Below, one piece after another: positions 26,280 to 33,576 of a stretch of 33,576 bases of DNA (positions are counted from its first letter, which is position 1; the number at the start of each line of letters is the position of its first letter). Both the position numbers and the translations under genes were made by a program. The DNA comes from Clostridia bacterium (GTDB lineage: Bacteria; Bacillota; Clostridia; Christensenellales; CAG-314), in contig JAQVWG010000008.1 in NCBI GenBank assembly GCA_028698585.1, forward strand, positions 1-33,576, in the 5' to 3' direction. Below the pieces are notes generated by a model. The model had not been told where the DNA came from, did no database searches, and worked only from the letters and a program-made list of their open reading frames with translations.

Positions 26280-26296
26280 GTGCTTTGGTAAAAAAA

Positions 26297-27025
26297 ATGG
26301 GATTACTTTATATTATTCAAAGTAGCGAGAGTGCCCCAACGGCAGTCATAACAATAGCAGCACTACTGCTAGCCATTCTTGTTGCAATCATACTACATGA
26401 GTTATCGCACGGATATGTCGCGTTATGGAACGGTGACGATACTGCCAAAAGAATGGGTAGGCTATCTCTTAACCCTGCCAGACATTTCAATATACTGGGA
26501 TTTTTGATGTTAGTGCTTGTTGGATTTGGTTTTGCCAATCCCGTACCTATCAACCCAGACAATTTCCGCAATTACAAGAAGGCTTCAATACTAGTATCCG
26601 TGGCTGGTGTGATTACCAACTTTGCGCTGGCATTCGTATTCTCTCTGCTGTTCGGCCTTGTCATTCTTATCAATGTCAAGACTATTATCTCGTTTTACAT
26701 TGTAACGTTCTTAACATATTTTACATTATACTCTGTATTGATTAATATTAATTTACTACTGTTTAACATACTGCCATTGTATCCACTAGATGGGTATAGA
26801 CTGATTAACTGTTTCGTACCCAGTGATAACCCATTCATGTCCTTTATGCGCAAATACAGTTTTGTAATACTCATTGTGTTGATACTGCTAGGCAACCTCA
26901 ACCTGTTCAACGCTATCAATCCACTAGATTATTATTTCGGCTACGGAAGGCAAGGTATACTTTGGCTATTCAACAAGTTCTGGGGATTATTCGGAGTGGA
27001 TATAGGAGTATTACTATCACTATGA
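26297..27025 (+). CDS. site-2 protease family (M50) membrane metalloprotease
   Basis: Intramembrane zinc protease, YwhC/RseP-like small form of about 242 residues with hydrophobic segments near 14-34, 64-80, 97-125, 131-158 and 195-215. The zinc motif HELSH is at 34-38 and the third ligand motif NILPLYPLDG at 157-166. The frame is open from a TTG at 26270, but that lies inside the -10 box, so the ATG at 26297 is chosen although it has no clear SD. Its TGA overlaps the scpA ATG, a pairing common in Clostridia. The substrate is unknown. Confidence 0.9.
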   Translation: MGLLYIIQSSESAPTAVITIAALLLAILVAIILHELSHGYVALWNGDDTAKRMGRLSLNPARHFNILGFLMLVLVGFGFANPVPINPDNFRNYKKASILVSVAGVITNFALAFVFSLLFGLVILINVKTIISFYIVTFLTYFTLYSVLININLLLFNILPLYPLDGYRLINCFVPSDNPFMSFMRKYSFVILIVLILLGNLNLFNAINPLDYYFGYGRQGILWLFNKFWGLFGVDIGVLLSL

Positions 27026-27780
27026 GCACAGAGTTACAAGTTAAATTAGAGTTGGTTAGCTTTGACGGTCCGTTAGATTTGCTCCTACACCTTGTCAAAG
27101 AAGAGAAGATTGAGATTAAGGACATTTTCGTGTCTCAGGTTACAGCACAGTTCCTCGAGTATATGACTCAACTAGACACGCTGGATGTCGAGAAGGCCAG
27201 CGAATACGTTGATATGGCTGCAACTCTACTAGAGATTAAATCTCGCTCTTTACTACCCACCATGCCGGGATTTGACAATCTATTCGATAATCCGGAAAAA
27301 ATGTTGATAAGACAGTTAGAGGAGTATAAACTGTTCAAGGAAGTGTCGGAGAAACTCAAGCAAGGCGAGAATGTGAACAGATTATTTAAGCAACCCGACC
27401 TCGGTATCAACGCAGAGGTGCTCAAGGTTAAGGATGTGTCATTGAATAACTTATTGGACGCATTCGCCAACATTATGCACAAGTTCGAAGTTACAAGAAC
27501 GTCTCGCAGAACACCTCGCTTAATCAAAAAGGACAGTTACACCGTCGCTGATAAGATTAAGTACATTAAGCAAAGGTTACTTGACGTCGAGAATGTCAAA
27601 TTCAGTCAACTTTTCGATGCTGATGTTACCAGAACTGAGGTAATCGTAACTTTTATCGCCATGCTAGAGCTGGAAAAGAATCAGTCAATAGTAGTAGAGC
27701 AGACAGAGCTATTCGATGACATCAATATCTATAAGTTCGATAACTTTTATGGAGAAATGCATTATGAAGAATCTAACTAA
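27022..27780 (+). CDS. scpA: segregation and condensation protein A
   Basis: Kleisin subunit that joins Smc heads in the condensin complex with ScpB. The 252 residues show the family start FDGPLDLLLHLVKEEKIEIKDI (about 13-34) and LEIKSRSLLP (about 71-80), plus a C-terminal winged-helix region. The ATG at 27022 overlaps the upstream stop (ATGA); longer upstream starts would run deep into the protease gene. It overlaps scpB by 17 bp. Confidence 0.95.
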   Translation: MSTELQVKLELVSFDGPLDLLLHLVKEEKIEIKDIFVSQVTAQFLEYMTQLDTLDVEKASEYVDMAATLLEIKSRSLLPTMPGFDNLFDNPEKMLIRQLEEYKLFKEVSEKLKQGENVNRLFKQPDLGINAEVLKVKDVSLNNLLDAFANIMHKFEVTRTSRRTPRLIKKDSYTVADKIKYIKQRLLDVENVKFSQLFDADVTRTEVIVTFIAMLELEKNQSIVVEQTELFDDINIYKFDNFYGEMHYEESN

Positions 27781-28420
27781 TATACTTGAGGCAATACTGT
27801 TCGTGTCTGGTAAGGAAGTAGCAATAGACGACATAGCAACTAAACTGGGGGTATCTGTCGAAGACGTAGACATTAGCGCACGAGAATTGATGGATAAGTA
27901 TTATGGCGAGAGTGGGGTTGTTGTACTGAGATTTGCAGATAAACTACAACTATCCAGTAATCCCGCCTATGTTGAGCAAGTATCTGCCGTGCTGAGTCCA
28001 ATAAGGGAAAAGGAGTTAACCAAGGCTATGCTAGAGACGTTGGCTATTGTTGCCTATAAGCAACCTATTACCCGACTAGAGATAGAGGAAGTGAGGGCAG
28101 TGGATTGTTCTTATGCACTCCAAACACTCTCTAAGCTCCAAATGGTCAAGGTATTAGGGCGTAAGGACGCAGTTGGTAAACCACTTTTGTTCGGCACAAC
28201 AGATGAGTTTCTCAAGAGATTTTCGCTGTCTGGATTAGATCAGCTACCCGATTACGATAATTTGCTCGACCGCATACAGACAATTACGGGTATAGCAACG
28301 CCCAATGTTGACCTGTATAATAGCAATAGAGATACTGATTATGACGCTCAAGAGGACAATGAGGAGATACCGGATTTTCTTAAAGAAACTCAGGTAGACA
28401 TCATAAATAGTAAGAAATGA
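27764..28420 (+). CDS. scpB: segregation and condensation protein B
   Basis: Dimeric winged-helix partner of ScpA in the Smc complex. The 218 residues include ILEAILFVSGKEV at the start, the strongly conserved ETLAIVAYKQPITRLEIEEVRAV (about 90-112), GRKDAVGKPLLFGTTDEFLKRF (about 131-152) and an acidic tail. The ATG at 27764 has GGAG about 9 nt upstream. A 130-bp repeat array starts only 7 bp after its stop. Confidence 0.95.
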   Translation: MKNLTNILEAILFVSGKEVAIDDIATKLGVSVEDVDISARELMDKYYGESGVVVLRFADKLQLSSNPAYVEQVSAVLSPIREKELTKAMLETLAIVAYKQPITRLEIEEVRAVDCSYALQTLSKLQMVKVLGRKDAVGKPLLFGTTDEFLKRFSLSGLDQLPDYDNLLDRIQTITGIATPNVDLYNSNRDTDYDAQEDNEEIPDFLKETQVDIINSKK

Positions 28421-28426
28421 ATATCA

Positions 28427-28761
28427 CAGACTATCTCAACTGCGCAACGTTAGAACGGACGAGCCGAATGGCATAGTATCAATTCAATTTACCGACTAGC
28501 CACACGCCACGGTTAAGATAACACAGATTAGCCCAACCATATAGTTTGGCAACACGCAGACCAACTTAACGGCACAACGTTAGAACGGACGAGCCGAATG
28601 GCATAGTATCAATTCAATTTACCGACTAGCCACACGCCACGGTTAAGATAACACAGATTGGCCCAACCGTATAGTTTGGCAACACGCAGACTATCTCAAC
28701 GGCACAACGTTAGAACAGACGAGCCGAATGGCATAGTATCAATTCAATTTACCGACTAGCC
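28427..28761 (+). repeat. 130-bp tandem repeat downstream of scpB, 2.6 copies
   Basis: Units at 28427-28556, 28557-28686 and a partial third 28687-28761, all highly similar, anchored by CAACGTTAGAACGGACGAGC at 28445, 28575 and (one change) 28705. The rest of the spacer to 29165 shows no gene. Confidence 0.95.
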
Positions 28762-29165
28762 GACGAACATACGTCATTACTGTTAACAGCTAACTACACA
28801 GCATAATACAATATGGCAACAACCATAATTTAAGCGCCGACAACAAGGACGTATGGGACGTTCTTAATACTGCTTAATCATACACCGTATAATCCTACTG
28901 ATATAGCAAGTCAATTTGCATATAATATATATTACATAGGCTACTATATCAAGTTAAATAATTAGGTAATTCATTACTATTCTGCACACGTTTTCACTTG
29001 TTTTTTTGCAGTTATACACCTTCATTGTGTTCGCATTACACGTTAAACGTAACCCTAATTGTGCATTATTGAATAAGTATAATCTCGTGAAAATATATCA
29101 TATTCTATACTGCACATACTAGTTATCGGGTGTATATTTTTTTCCTTTTTACTGACAATATCTAT

Positions 29166-29657
29166 ATGAAGTTAGCACTAATTACGACAGGTATTGCTAT
29201 GATTGTGTTTATCATAGTGGTGTTACCAATACGCTTAGCTGTAAGCATATCAATTGTCGAATCTCAGCCTACAGCAATAAAAATGTTCTTATATGGATTG
29301 ATTCCACTGGTTATCGCAAGAGCGTGGATTACCGACAAAGGCATACAGTTGCGTGGCAGTATCAACAAAGTATATTTATACTCTCAGTTTACCCTGCCCG
29401 ATAAACAACAGTTGGCACTAATGAAATCAATCACAATTAAACGGGTTGACATTAATAGACAAGTGTCCATACTCAACTCTAACCTTTACCTTAATCAGGT
29501 ACAAGCACTTACCGGTAACATTATCAGTATTACCACACCTAAGAACATACACATTAACACAGAATACTGGTTAGGTAATGATAGTTACACGGTGCGACTT
29601 GTAATACAGACAAGCATAGCAAAAGTAGTATTATCACTTATTAGAGGAGCAATTTAA
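29166..29657 (+). CDS. membrane-anchored protein at the DUF2953 (YtfI) position
   Basis: Protein of 163 residues with one N-terminal hydrophobic helix (about 4-25) and a second short hydrophobic stretch (about 41-52), then a beta-rich soluble part. In Clostridia and Bacillus a DUF2953 protein (YtfI) lies just before ytfJ, and the topology fits. The sequence is too divergent to be sure. The ATG at 29166 is preferred to an in-frame GTG at 29130; neither has a clear SD. The stop overlaps the ytfJ ATG (TAATG). Confidence 0.6.
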   Translation: MKLALITTGIAMIVFIIVVLPIRLAVSISIVESQPTAIKMFLYGLIPLVIARAWITDKGIQLRGSINKVYLYSQFTLPDKQQLALMKSITIKRVDINRQVSILNSNLYLNQVQALTGNIISITTPKNIHINTEYWLGNDSYTVRLVIQTSIAKVVLSLIRGAI

Positions 29658-30022
29658 TGGAAAACGAGCAAATTAAACAGATAGTAGACAGCGCTGTAAG
29701 GAATCTAAGAAGCTTAGCAGAGGTCAATACCATAATAGGCAAGCCCATGATGACTGTTCAGGGCGACACTATATTGCCCATATCTCAAGTAACATTGGCA
29801 TTCATAGCAGGTGGCGGTGAATACGGCAAAAAAAAGAAAGTCAAATTAGATAATCAGTTCGCTGGCGGTACAGGTGGGGGAGCAACACTGTCACCAGTAG
29901 GATTCCTAGTCATCAACAACGACGGTATTAAGATACTCAAGACCGACCAACAAAGCAACTTGTCCAAAATTGTTGACGTAGCAGTAGATATGCTCAAGGA
30001 AATAGGTAAGGACAAACAATGA
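29657..30022 (+). CDS. ytfJ: GerW/YtfJ family sporulation protein
   Basis: Spore protein family needed for normal germination in Bacillus (GerW). The 121 residues have an N-terminal helix with LRSLAEVNTIIGKPM, a glycine-rich centre (AGGGEYG and AGGTGGGATLSPVGFLVI, about 50-87) and a C-terminal helix. It is preceded by GAGGAG and overlaps both neighbours (TAATG upstream, ATGA downstream), so the three genes form one coupled unit. Confidence 0.93.
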   Translation: MENEQIKQIVDSAVRNLRSLAEVNTIIGKPMMTVQGDTILPISQVTLAFIAGGGEYGKKKKVKLDNQFAGGTGGGATLSPVGFLVINNDGIKILKTDQQSNLSKIVDVAVDMLKEIGKDKQ

Positions 30023-31311
30023 GAACACAATCACTGTCTAATAGAGTTAAGCTGGCTTTTATAGCCATTGTACTTGTAGTATCGGCGTGTCTAACAATCA
30101 CTTGCCACGGGTACGCTAATGTGTCTTGTCAATCAACTGCTCAACAATACTCATTAACGTCGGTTGCCCTTCCTACTGTGCACTATGCATTACCGCACGC
30201 ACATATGCCTGTTATCAACAATCACATTGGTATAACCGGGCGCGCAATCAACGGACTGTCAGATTCGTTGGATAGCGGATATAAGGGCCGTACTTTGCTG
30301 TCCCCTAACTCATACAGAGGCATGGGGAGATTGGGGGTCATTCCAACTAATGTCACACTGTCTACTTCTGCCCAGTCTGCAATACTAATGGAGTCAGGGA
30401 GTAATAGGGTCTTGTATAGCAAGAACGCACATCAAAAACTACCCATGGCGAGCACCACCAAAATAATGACTGCATATACGGTAATCAAGAATAGCGACTT
30501 GGATCAAATAGTTACAATAGACAGCCGAGCAGTGGGTATAGAGGGTTCGTCAATCTATCTAAGAGCAGGCGAAAAGTTATCTGTAAGAGAACTTCTGTAT
30601 GGGCTAATGTTACAGAGTGGTAACGATAGCGCTGTGGCACTGGCACTGCATGTAAGTGGTAGTATCGAAGACTTTGCTATACTGATGAATAAAGAAGCAG
30701 TAGCGCTGGGCGCAACCAACAGTAATTTTTGTAATCCTCACGGTCTTCATGATGATAGCCACTACACCACTGCAAGCGATTTAGGACTAATCACTTGTGC
30801 TGCTATTAAACTGCCTGAGTTCTCTTGCATTGTCAGCACCAAAAGTATCAAGATTGCCAACGGCGAACAAGATAACCCTAGAATAATCAATAATAAGAAT
30901 AAACTGCTCAATATAATGGATGACGCTAACGGTGTCAAGACTGGCTATACCAAACGAGCTGGGCGATGTTTTGTTGGTAGTGCTAACCGTGATAACATGC
31001 AACTAGTAGCTGTCGTGCTTAATTGTGGGCCAATGTTCGAAGACGCTCATAGATTACTTGAATACGGTTTTGCCAACTATCAATTGAAGGCACTTATCTG
31101 CAAGGACAAGATGTGTGGTGTAGTGTTCGAGAGAGGTCACCCAACGTACTACATGCATGAGGGCGCATTCAACTATCCGATGTTGAAAAACGGCTCAGAG
31201 GATAAACTCATATCACGGCATATAACACTACCCGATAAAGATGTGCAAGGTAAAATTGACCTTTATCTTGACAAACAGTTGATTTATTCCAGCAAATTAG
31301 TTAAAATCTAA
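30019..31311 (+). CDS. D-alanyl-D-alanine carboxypeptidase (DacB-like)
   Basis: Second low-molecular-weight PBP in the window, 430 residues. Motifs: S145-TTK148, S200-G-N202 and K307-T-G309. An unusual 110-residue region of low complexity precedes the catalytic domain. The N-terminal hydrophobic segment (about 11-24) ends in VSAC, which fits a lipobox with C24, so it may be a lipoprotein (inference). It overlaps ytfJ by 4 bp. Location with sporulation and rluB genes matches the dacB cluster of Firmicutes; a spore-cortex role is likely but not shown. Confidence 0.9.
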   Translation: MRTQSLSNRVKLAFIAIVLVVSACLTITCHGYANVSCQSTAQQYSLTSVALPTVHYALPHAHMPVINNHIGITGRAINGLSDSLDSGYKGRTLLSPNSYRGMGRLGVIPTNVTLSTSAQSAILMESGSNRVLYSKNAHQKLPMASTTKIMTAYTVIKNSDLDQIVTIDSRAVGIEGSSIYLRAGEKLSVRELLYGLMLQSGNDSAVALALHVSGSIEDFAILMNKEAVALGATNSNFCNPHGLHDDSHYTTASDLGLITCAAIKLPEFSCIVSTKSIKIANGEQDNPRIINNKNKLLNIMDDANGVKTGYTKRAGRCFVGSANRDNMQLVAVVLNCGPMFEDAHRLLEYGFANYQLKALICKDKMCGVVFERGHPTYYMHEGAFNYPMLKNGSEDKLISRHITLPDKDVQGKIDLYLDKQLIYSSKLVKI

Positions 31312-31429
31312 ATAGTGTGTGCTTTAGTCAAGATTTACGAGCTTAAATGTCAGTTTGATTAGCGTTCAAACGACCAATAATGGCACATTGTCAACACTAA
31401 CGACAACTATTATTACAAGGCAGGGATAA

Positions 31430-32134
31430 ATGAGATTAAATAAGTATTTAGCAGACAGTGGCGTTAGCAGTCGTAGGGAGAGTGAACGGATAGTAACCAG
31501 TGGCAGAGTCAAAATTAATGGCAAAACAATCACTGACATCAATATACCAGTTAATGATAATGACACCGTATCAGTTGACGGCAACACTGTTAAACCGATT
31601 AAGAAGCAATACTACATTATGTTGCATAAGCCTAAGGGGTATATTACCTCTGCCAAGGACGAACTGGGCAGGAAAACAGTTATGCAATTGATAGATATCA
31701 AAGCCAGACTGTTTCCCATAGGCAGATTAGACTACGACACGGAGGGACTACTACTGTTGACTAATGATGGAAAACTAGCGAATATACTAACCCATCCTAA
31801 ACACAGAATAGGCAAAACATACCTAGTCAGGCTATCTGGTCAACTATCAACAGACAGCATACAGCAACTAGAGAAAGGTGTAATTATAGACGGAGAGACT
31901 ACTCAACCCGCCATAGTAGATATAATATCTGGCGATGTGCATAATACTAGGTTGAACATAACTATATTCGAGGGCAAGAATCACCAAATCAAGAAGATGT
32001 TCGATGCTGTTGGACATCAAGTCGAGTTCCTTAAGAGAATCGCTATCGGCGAGATTAAACTGGGTGGATTAACTCGTGGCACGTATAGAGATCTTAACAA
32101 GAAGGAGCTAGAATACCTCAACTCACTCAAGTGA
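31430..32134 (+). CDS. rluB: 23S rRNA pseudouridine synthase (RluB/RsuA family)
   Basis: Isomerises a uridine in 23S rRNA helix 80 (RluB type). The 234 residues comprise an N-terminal S4 RNA-binding domain (about 1-60, MRLNKYLADSGVSSRRESE) and the catalytic domain with FPIGRLDYDTEGLLLLT (about 95-111, catalytic D101). The NHQIKKMFDAVGH segment near the end is typical. The SD is AGGGA seven bases before the ATG. Confidence 0.95.
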   Translation: MRLNKYLADSGVSSRRESERIVTSGRVKINGKTITDINIPVNDNDTVSVDGNTVKPIKKQYYIMLHKPKGYITSAKDELGRKTVMQLIDIKARLFPIGRLDYDTEGLLLLTNDGKLANILTHPKHRIGKTYLVRLSGQLSTDSIQQLEKGVIIDGETTQPAIVDIISGDVHNTRLNITIFEGKNHQIKKMFDAVGHQVEFLKRIAIGEIKLGGLTRGTYRDLNKKELEYLNSLK

Positions 32135-32195
32135 CTACGGTTGGCATAGACATATACACTGTATACAGTTAATAACAACACAACGGAGAACACCA

Positions 32196-32942
32196 TTGAA
32201 TATTCTATTGACAAATGACGACGGCATAGACGCAGTCGGATTCTTACAATTAGTTAGAACGCTTGCACCCATACATAACATTTACATATGTGCACCTGAT
32301 CGAGAGAGGTCGGGTTACTCACACTATCTTAGATTCCGTAAGCCCATATATGCTGAGTGCAGGCAGATAGAGGGTGTTGAATTAGCATATGCAATCGACG
32401 GTGCTCCTGCTGACTGTGTTATGTTCGCCATACGGTATCTTAAACTACGACCGGATGTCATAATATCTGGCCCTAACCGTGGGCCCAATCTTGCCTGTGA
32501 CATTATCTATTCAGGCACGGTGGGTGCTGCTCAAGAGGGAGCCATCCTCGGATTCAAATCTATAGCTCTGTCTTGTTGCGCTTCTACAGATGTAGATTAT
32601 TCTGGTTGTTGTGATTATATACTTAATAACTTAACTCGACTACTTGCCTATGATTATAAGAATGGGCCACTTAACATCAATGTGCCCAGTACTGCACTGT
32701 GCAATATTAAGGGTGTCAAGGTTACCACACAGGGTAATAGACCGTATAATGATTATTACTCTGTCAAGGAGTTGGACGGCAGAACTGCATACTGTCTTGA
32801 GGGTGATATGTCTACTGTGACAGACTTGGACAACGAGTGGGACATCAATGCAGTCAACAGTAATTACATATCAATCACACCATTGACACTAGATCGCACC
32901 AGTTACATTGATTTAGTTCAAGTTGAGGATATACTCAAGTGA
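32196..32942 (+). CDS. surE: 5'/3'-nucleotidase SurE
   Basis: Divalent-metal survival-protein phosphatase acting on nucleoside monophosphates. The 248 residues start MNILLTNDDG with the metal-binding DD at 8-9 and contain DRERSGYSH and GPNRGPNLACDIIYSGTVGAAQEG. The start is TTG, preceded by CGGAGA; the family-conserved N-terminus fixes it. It overlaps the next gene by 4 bp (GTGA). Confidence 0.95.
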   Translation: MNILLTNDDGIDAVGFLQLVRTLAPIHNIYICAPDRERSGYSHYLRFRKPIYAECRQIEGVELAYAIDGAPADCVMFAIRYLKLRPDVIISGPNRGPNLACDIIYSGTVGAAQEGAILGFKSIALSCCASTDVDYSGCCDYILNNLTRLLAYDYKNGPLNINVPSTALCNIKGVKVTTQGNRPYNDYYSVKELDGRTAYCLEGDMSTVTDLDNEWDINAVNSNYISITPLTLDRTSYIDLVQVEDILK

Positions 32943-33576
32943 AAGTTATAATAGTTGGTGGTGGCGCCAGCGGTCTTATCTGCGCTATTGAGAGTGCAAG
33001 ACAAGGTTGTCAAGTCACAATCATCGAACACAATGAGAAAGTGGGCAAAAAAATCTATATCACTGGCAAAGGTAGGTGTAATCTAACCAACCTATGCAGT
33101 CCGTCCGTTTTTCTCACTAACGTTGTAACCAACAGTAAGTTCCTATATAGTAGTATCAATGTTTTTTCCCCTCAAGACACAATAGAATACTTTAATAAAC
33201 TAGGCTTGTTAACCGTTGTCGAAAGGGGACAACGAGTTTTTCCTAGCTCACAAAAAGCTAGTGATGTTACGTCTGCCCTCATGCGAGAAATAAACCGATT
33301 GGGTGTCACTGTACTACTTAACAGCGATGTGCAATGCATTAACGTAGCAGGAAATGTGGTAAAAAGTCTGACAGTACTACACAAAAGTGCCAGTTTATCA
33401 AATAATATGACAGACATAGTAGTATGCGACAGACTGGTGTTAGCAACAGGTGGTCGCAGTTATCCAACAACAGGCTCTAATGGTAGTGGCTATGCGCTAG
33501 CGCAAAGTGTTGGTCACAATATAATTAAATGCAAACCATCCTTAGTGGGCATACTGGCTAATGACTGCGCACAGTT
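32939..33576 (+). CDS. BaiN/RdsA (HI0933) family flavoprotein, partial
   Basis: FAD-dependent NAD(P)-type oxidoreductase cut by the window end; 212 codons are present. The N-terminus has the dinucleotide-binding IIVGGGASGLICAIE (about 4-18) and the family's GKKIYITGKGRCNLTN (about 36-51). Later come VFPSSQKASDV and LATGGRSYPTTGSNGSGY. It starts at GTG overlapping the surE stop. The YtfP/BaiN-type gene in this cluster is common in Firmicutes; its physiological substrate here is unknown. Confidence 0.92.
   Translation, partial: MKVIIVGGGASGLICAIESARQGCQVTIIEHNEKVGKKIYITGKGRCNLTNLCSPSVFLTNVVTNSKFLYSSINVFSPQDTIEYFNKLGLLTVVERGQRVFPSSQKASDVTSALMREINRLGVTVLLNSDVQCINVAGNVVKSLTVLHKSASLSNNMTDIVVCDRLVLATGGRSYPTTGSNGSGYALAQSVGHNIIKCKPSLVGILANDCAQ

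Overview
This 33.6 kb window comes from the chromosome of an endospore-forming, low-GC Firmicute, most likely a Clostridia-type anaerobe (inference). The evidence is a complete spoIIIA operon (AA to AH), spoIVB, a SpoIIM-like protein, ytfJ/gerW and dacF. The classic Firmicutes order is also kept: peptidase-efp-spoIIIA-asp23-nusB-xseAB-ispA-dxs-nadK-argR-recN-spoIVB, then spoIIM-deoB-dacF, then M50 protease-scpAB-ytfJ-dac-rluB-surE. All 33 confident genes lie on the + strand. My estimate is that only about three quarters of the window is coding, which is low for this part of a Firmicutes chromosome.

Layout. 1-1.9 kb: Xaa-Pro-type peptidase and EF-P, then a hairpin-rich 3' region with a clear terminator. 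2.5-8.5 kb: spoIIIAA-AH, the forespore-engulfment channel complex, interrupted by an 800 bp repeat-bearing spacer between AF and AG. 8.6-11.5 kb: Asp23-family gene with its own promoter and a striking perfect inverted repeat over the start codon, then nusB, xseA, xseB and ispA. 11.9-13.2 kb: a structured ~600 nt RNA with a consensus promoter, followed at once by a four-helix membrane protein. Position (ispA to dxs), size and neighbour identify them as an OLE RNA (Ornate, Large, Extremophilic) and its partner OapA. 13.7-19.1 kb: dxs, nadK, argR, recN. 20.2-26.2 kb: spoIVB, spoIIM, deoB, dacF and a possible small ORF, with long spacers. 26.3-33.6 kb: site-2 protease, scpA, scpB, a DUF2953-position membrane protein, ytfJ, a second D,D-carboxypeptidase, rluB, surE and the start of a BaiN/HI0933-type flavoprotein cut by the window end.

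Three things stand out. First is the OLE RNA-OapA pair, with end-to-end pairing of the RNA and a competing terminator-like hairpin before oapA. Second, seven spacers carry tandem direct duplications of about 100-180 bp (2 to 2.6 copies), ranging from almost identical to strongly decayed. Several of these spacers sit where relatives carry genes that are absent here (tlyA, spo0A, fur/xerD, punA, spoIIAA-AB-sigF). Third is the 14+14 bp inverted repeat around the asp23 ribosome-binding site. No tRNA, rRNA, CRISPR array, insertion sequence or phage gene was seen.
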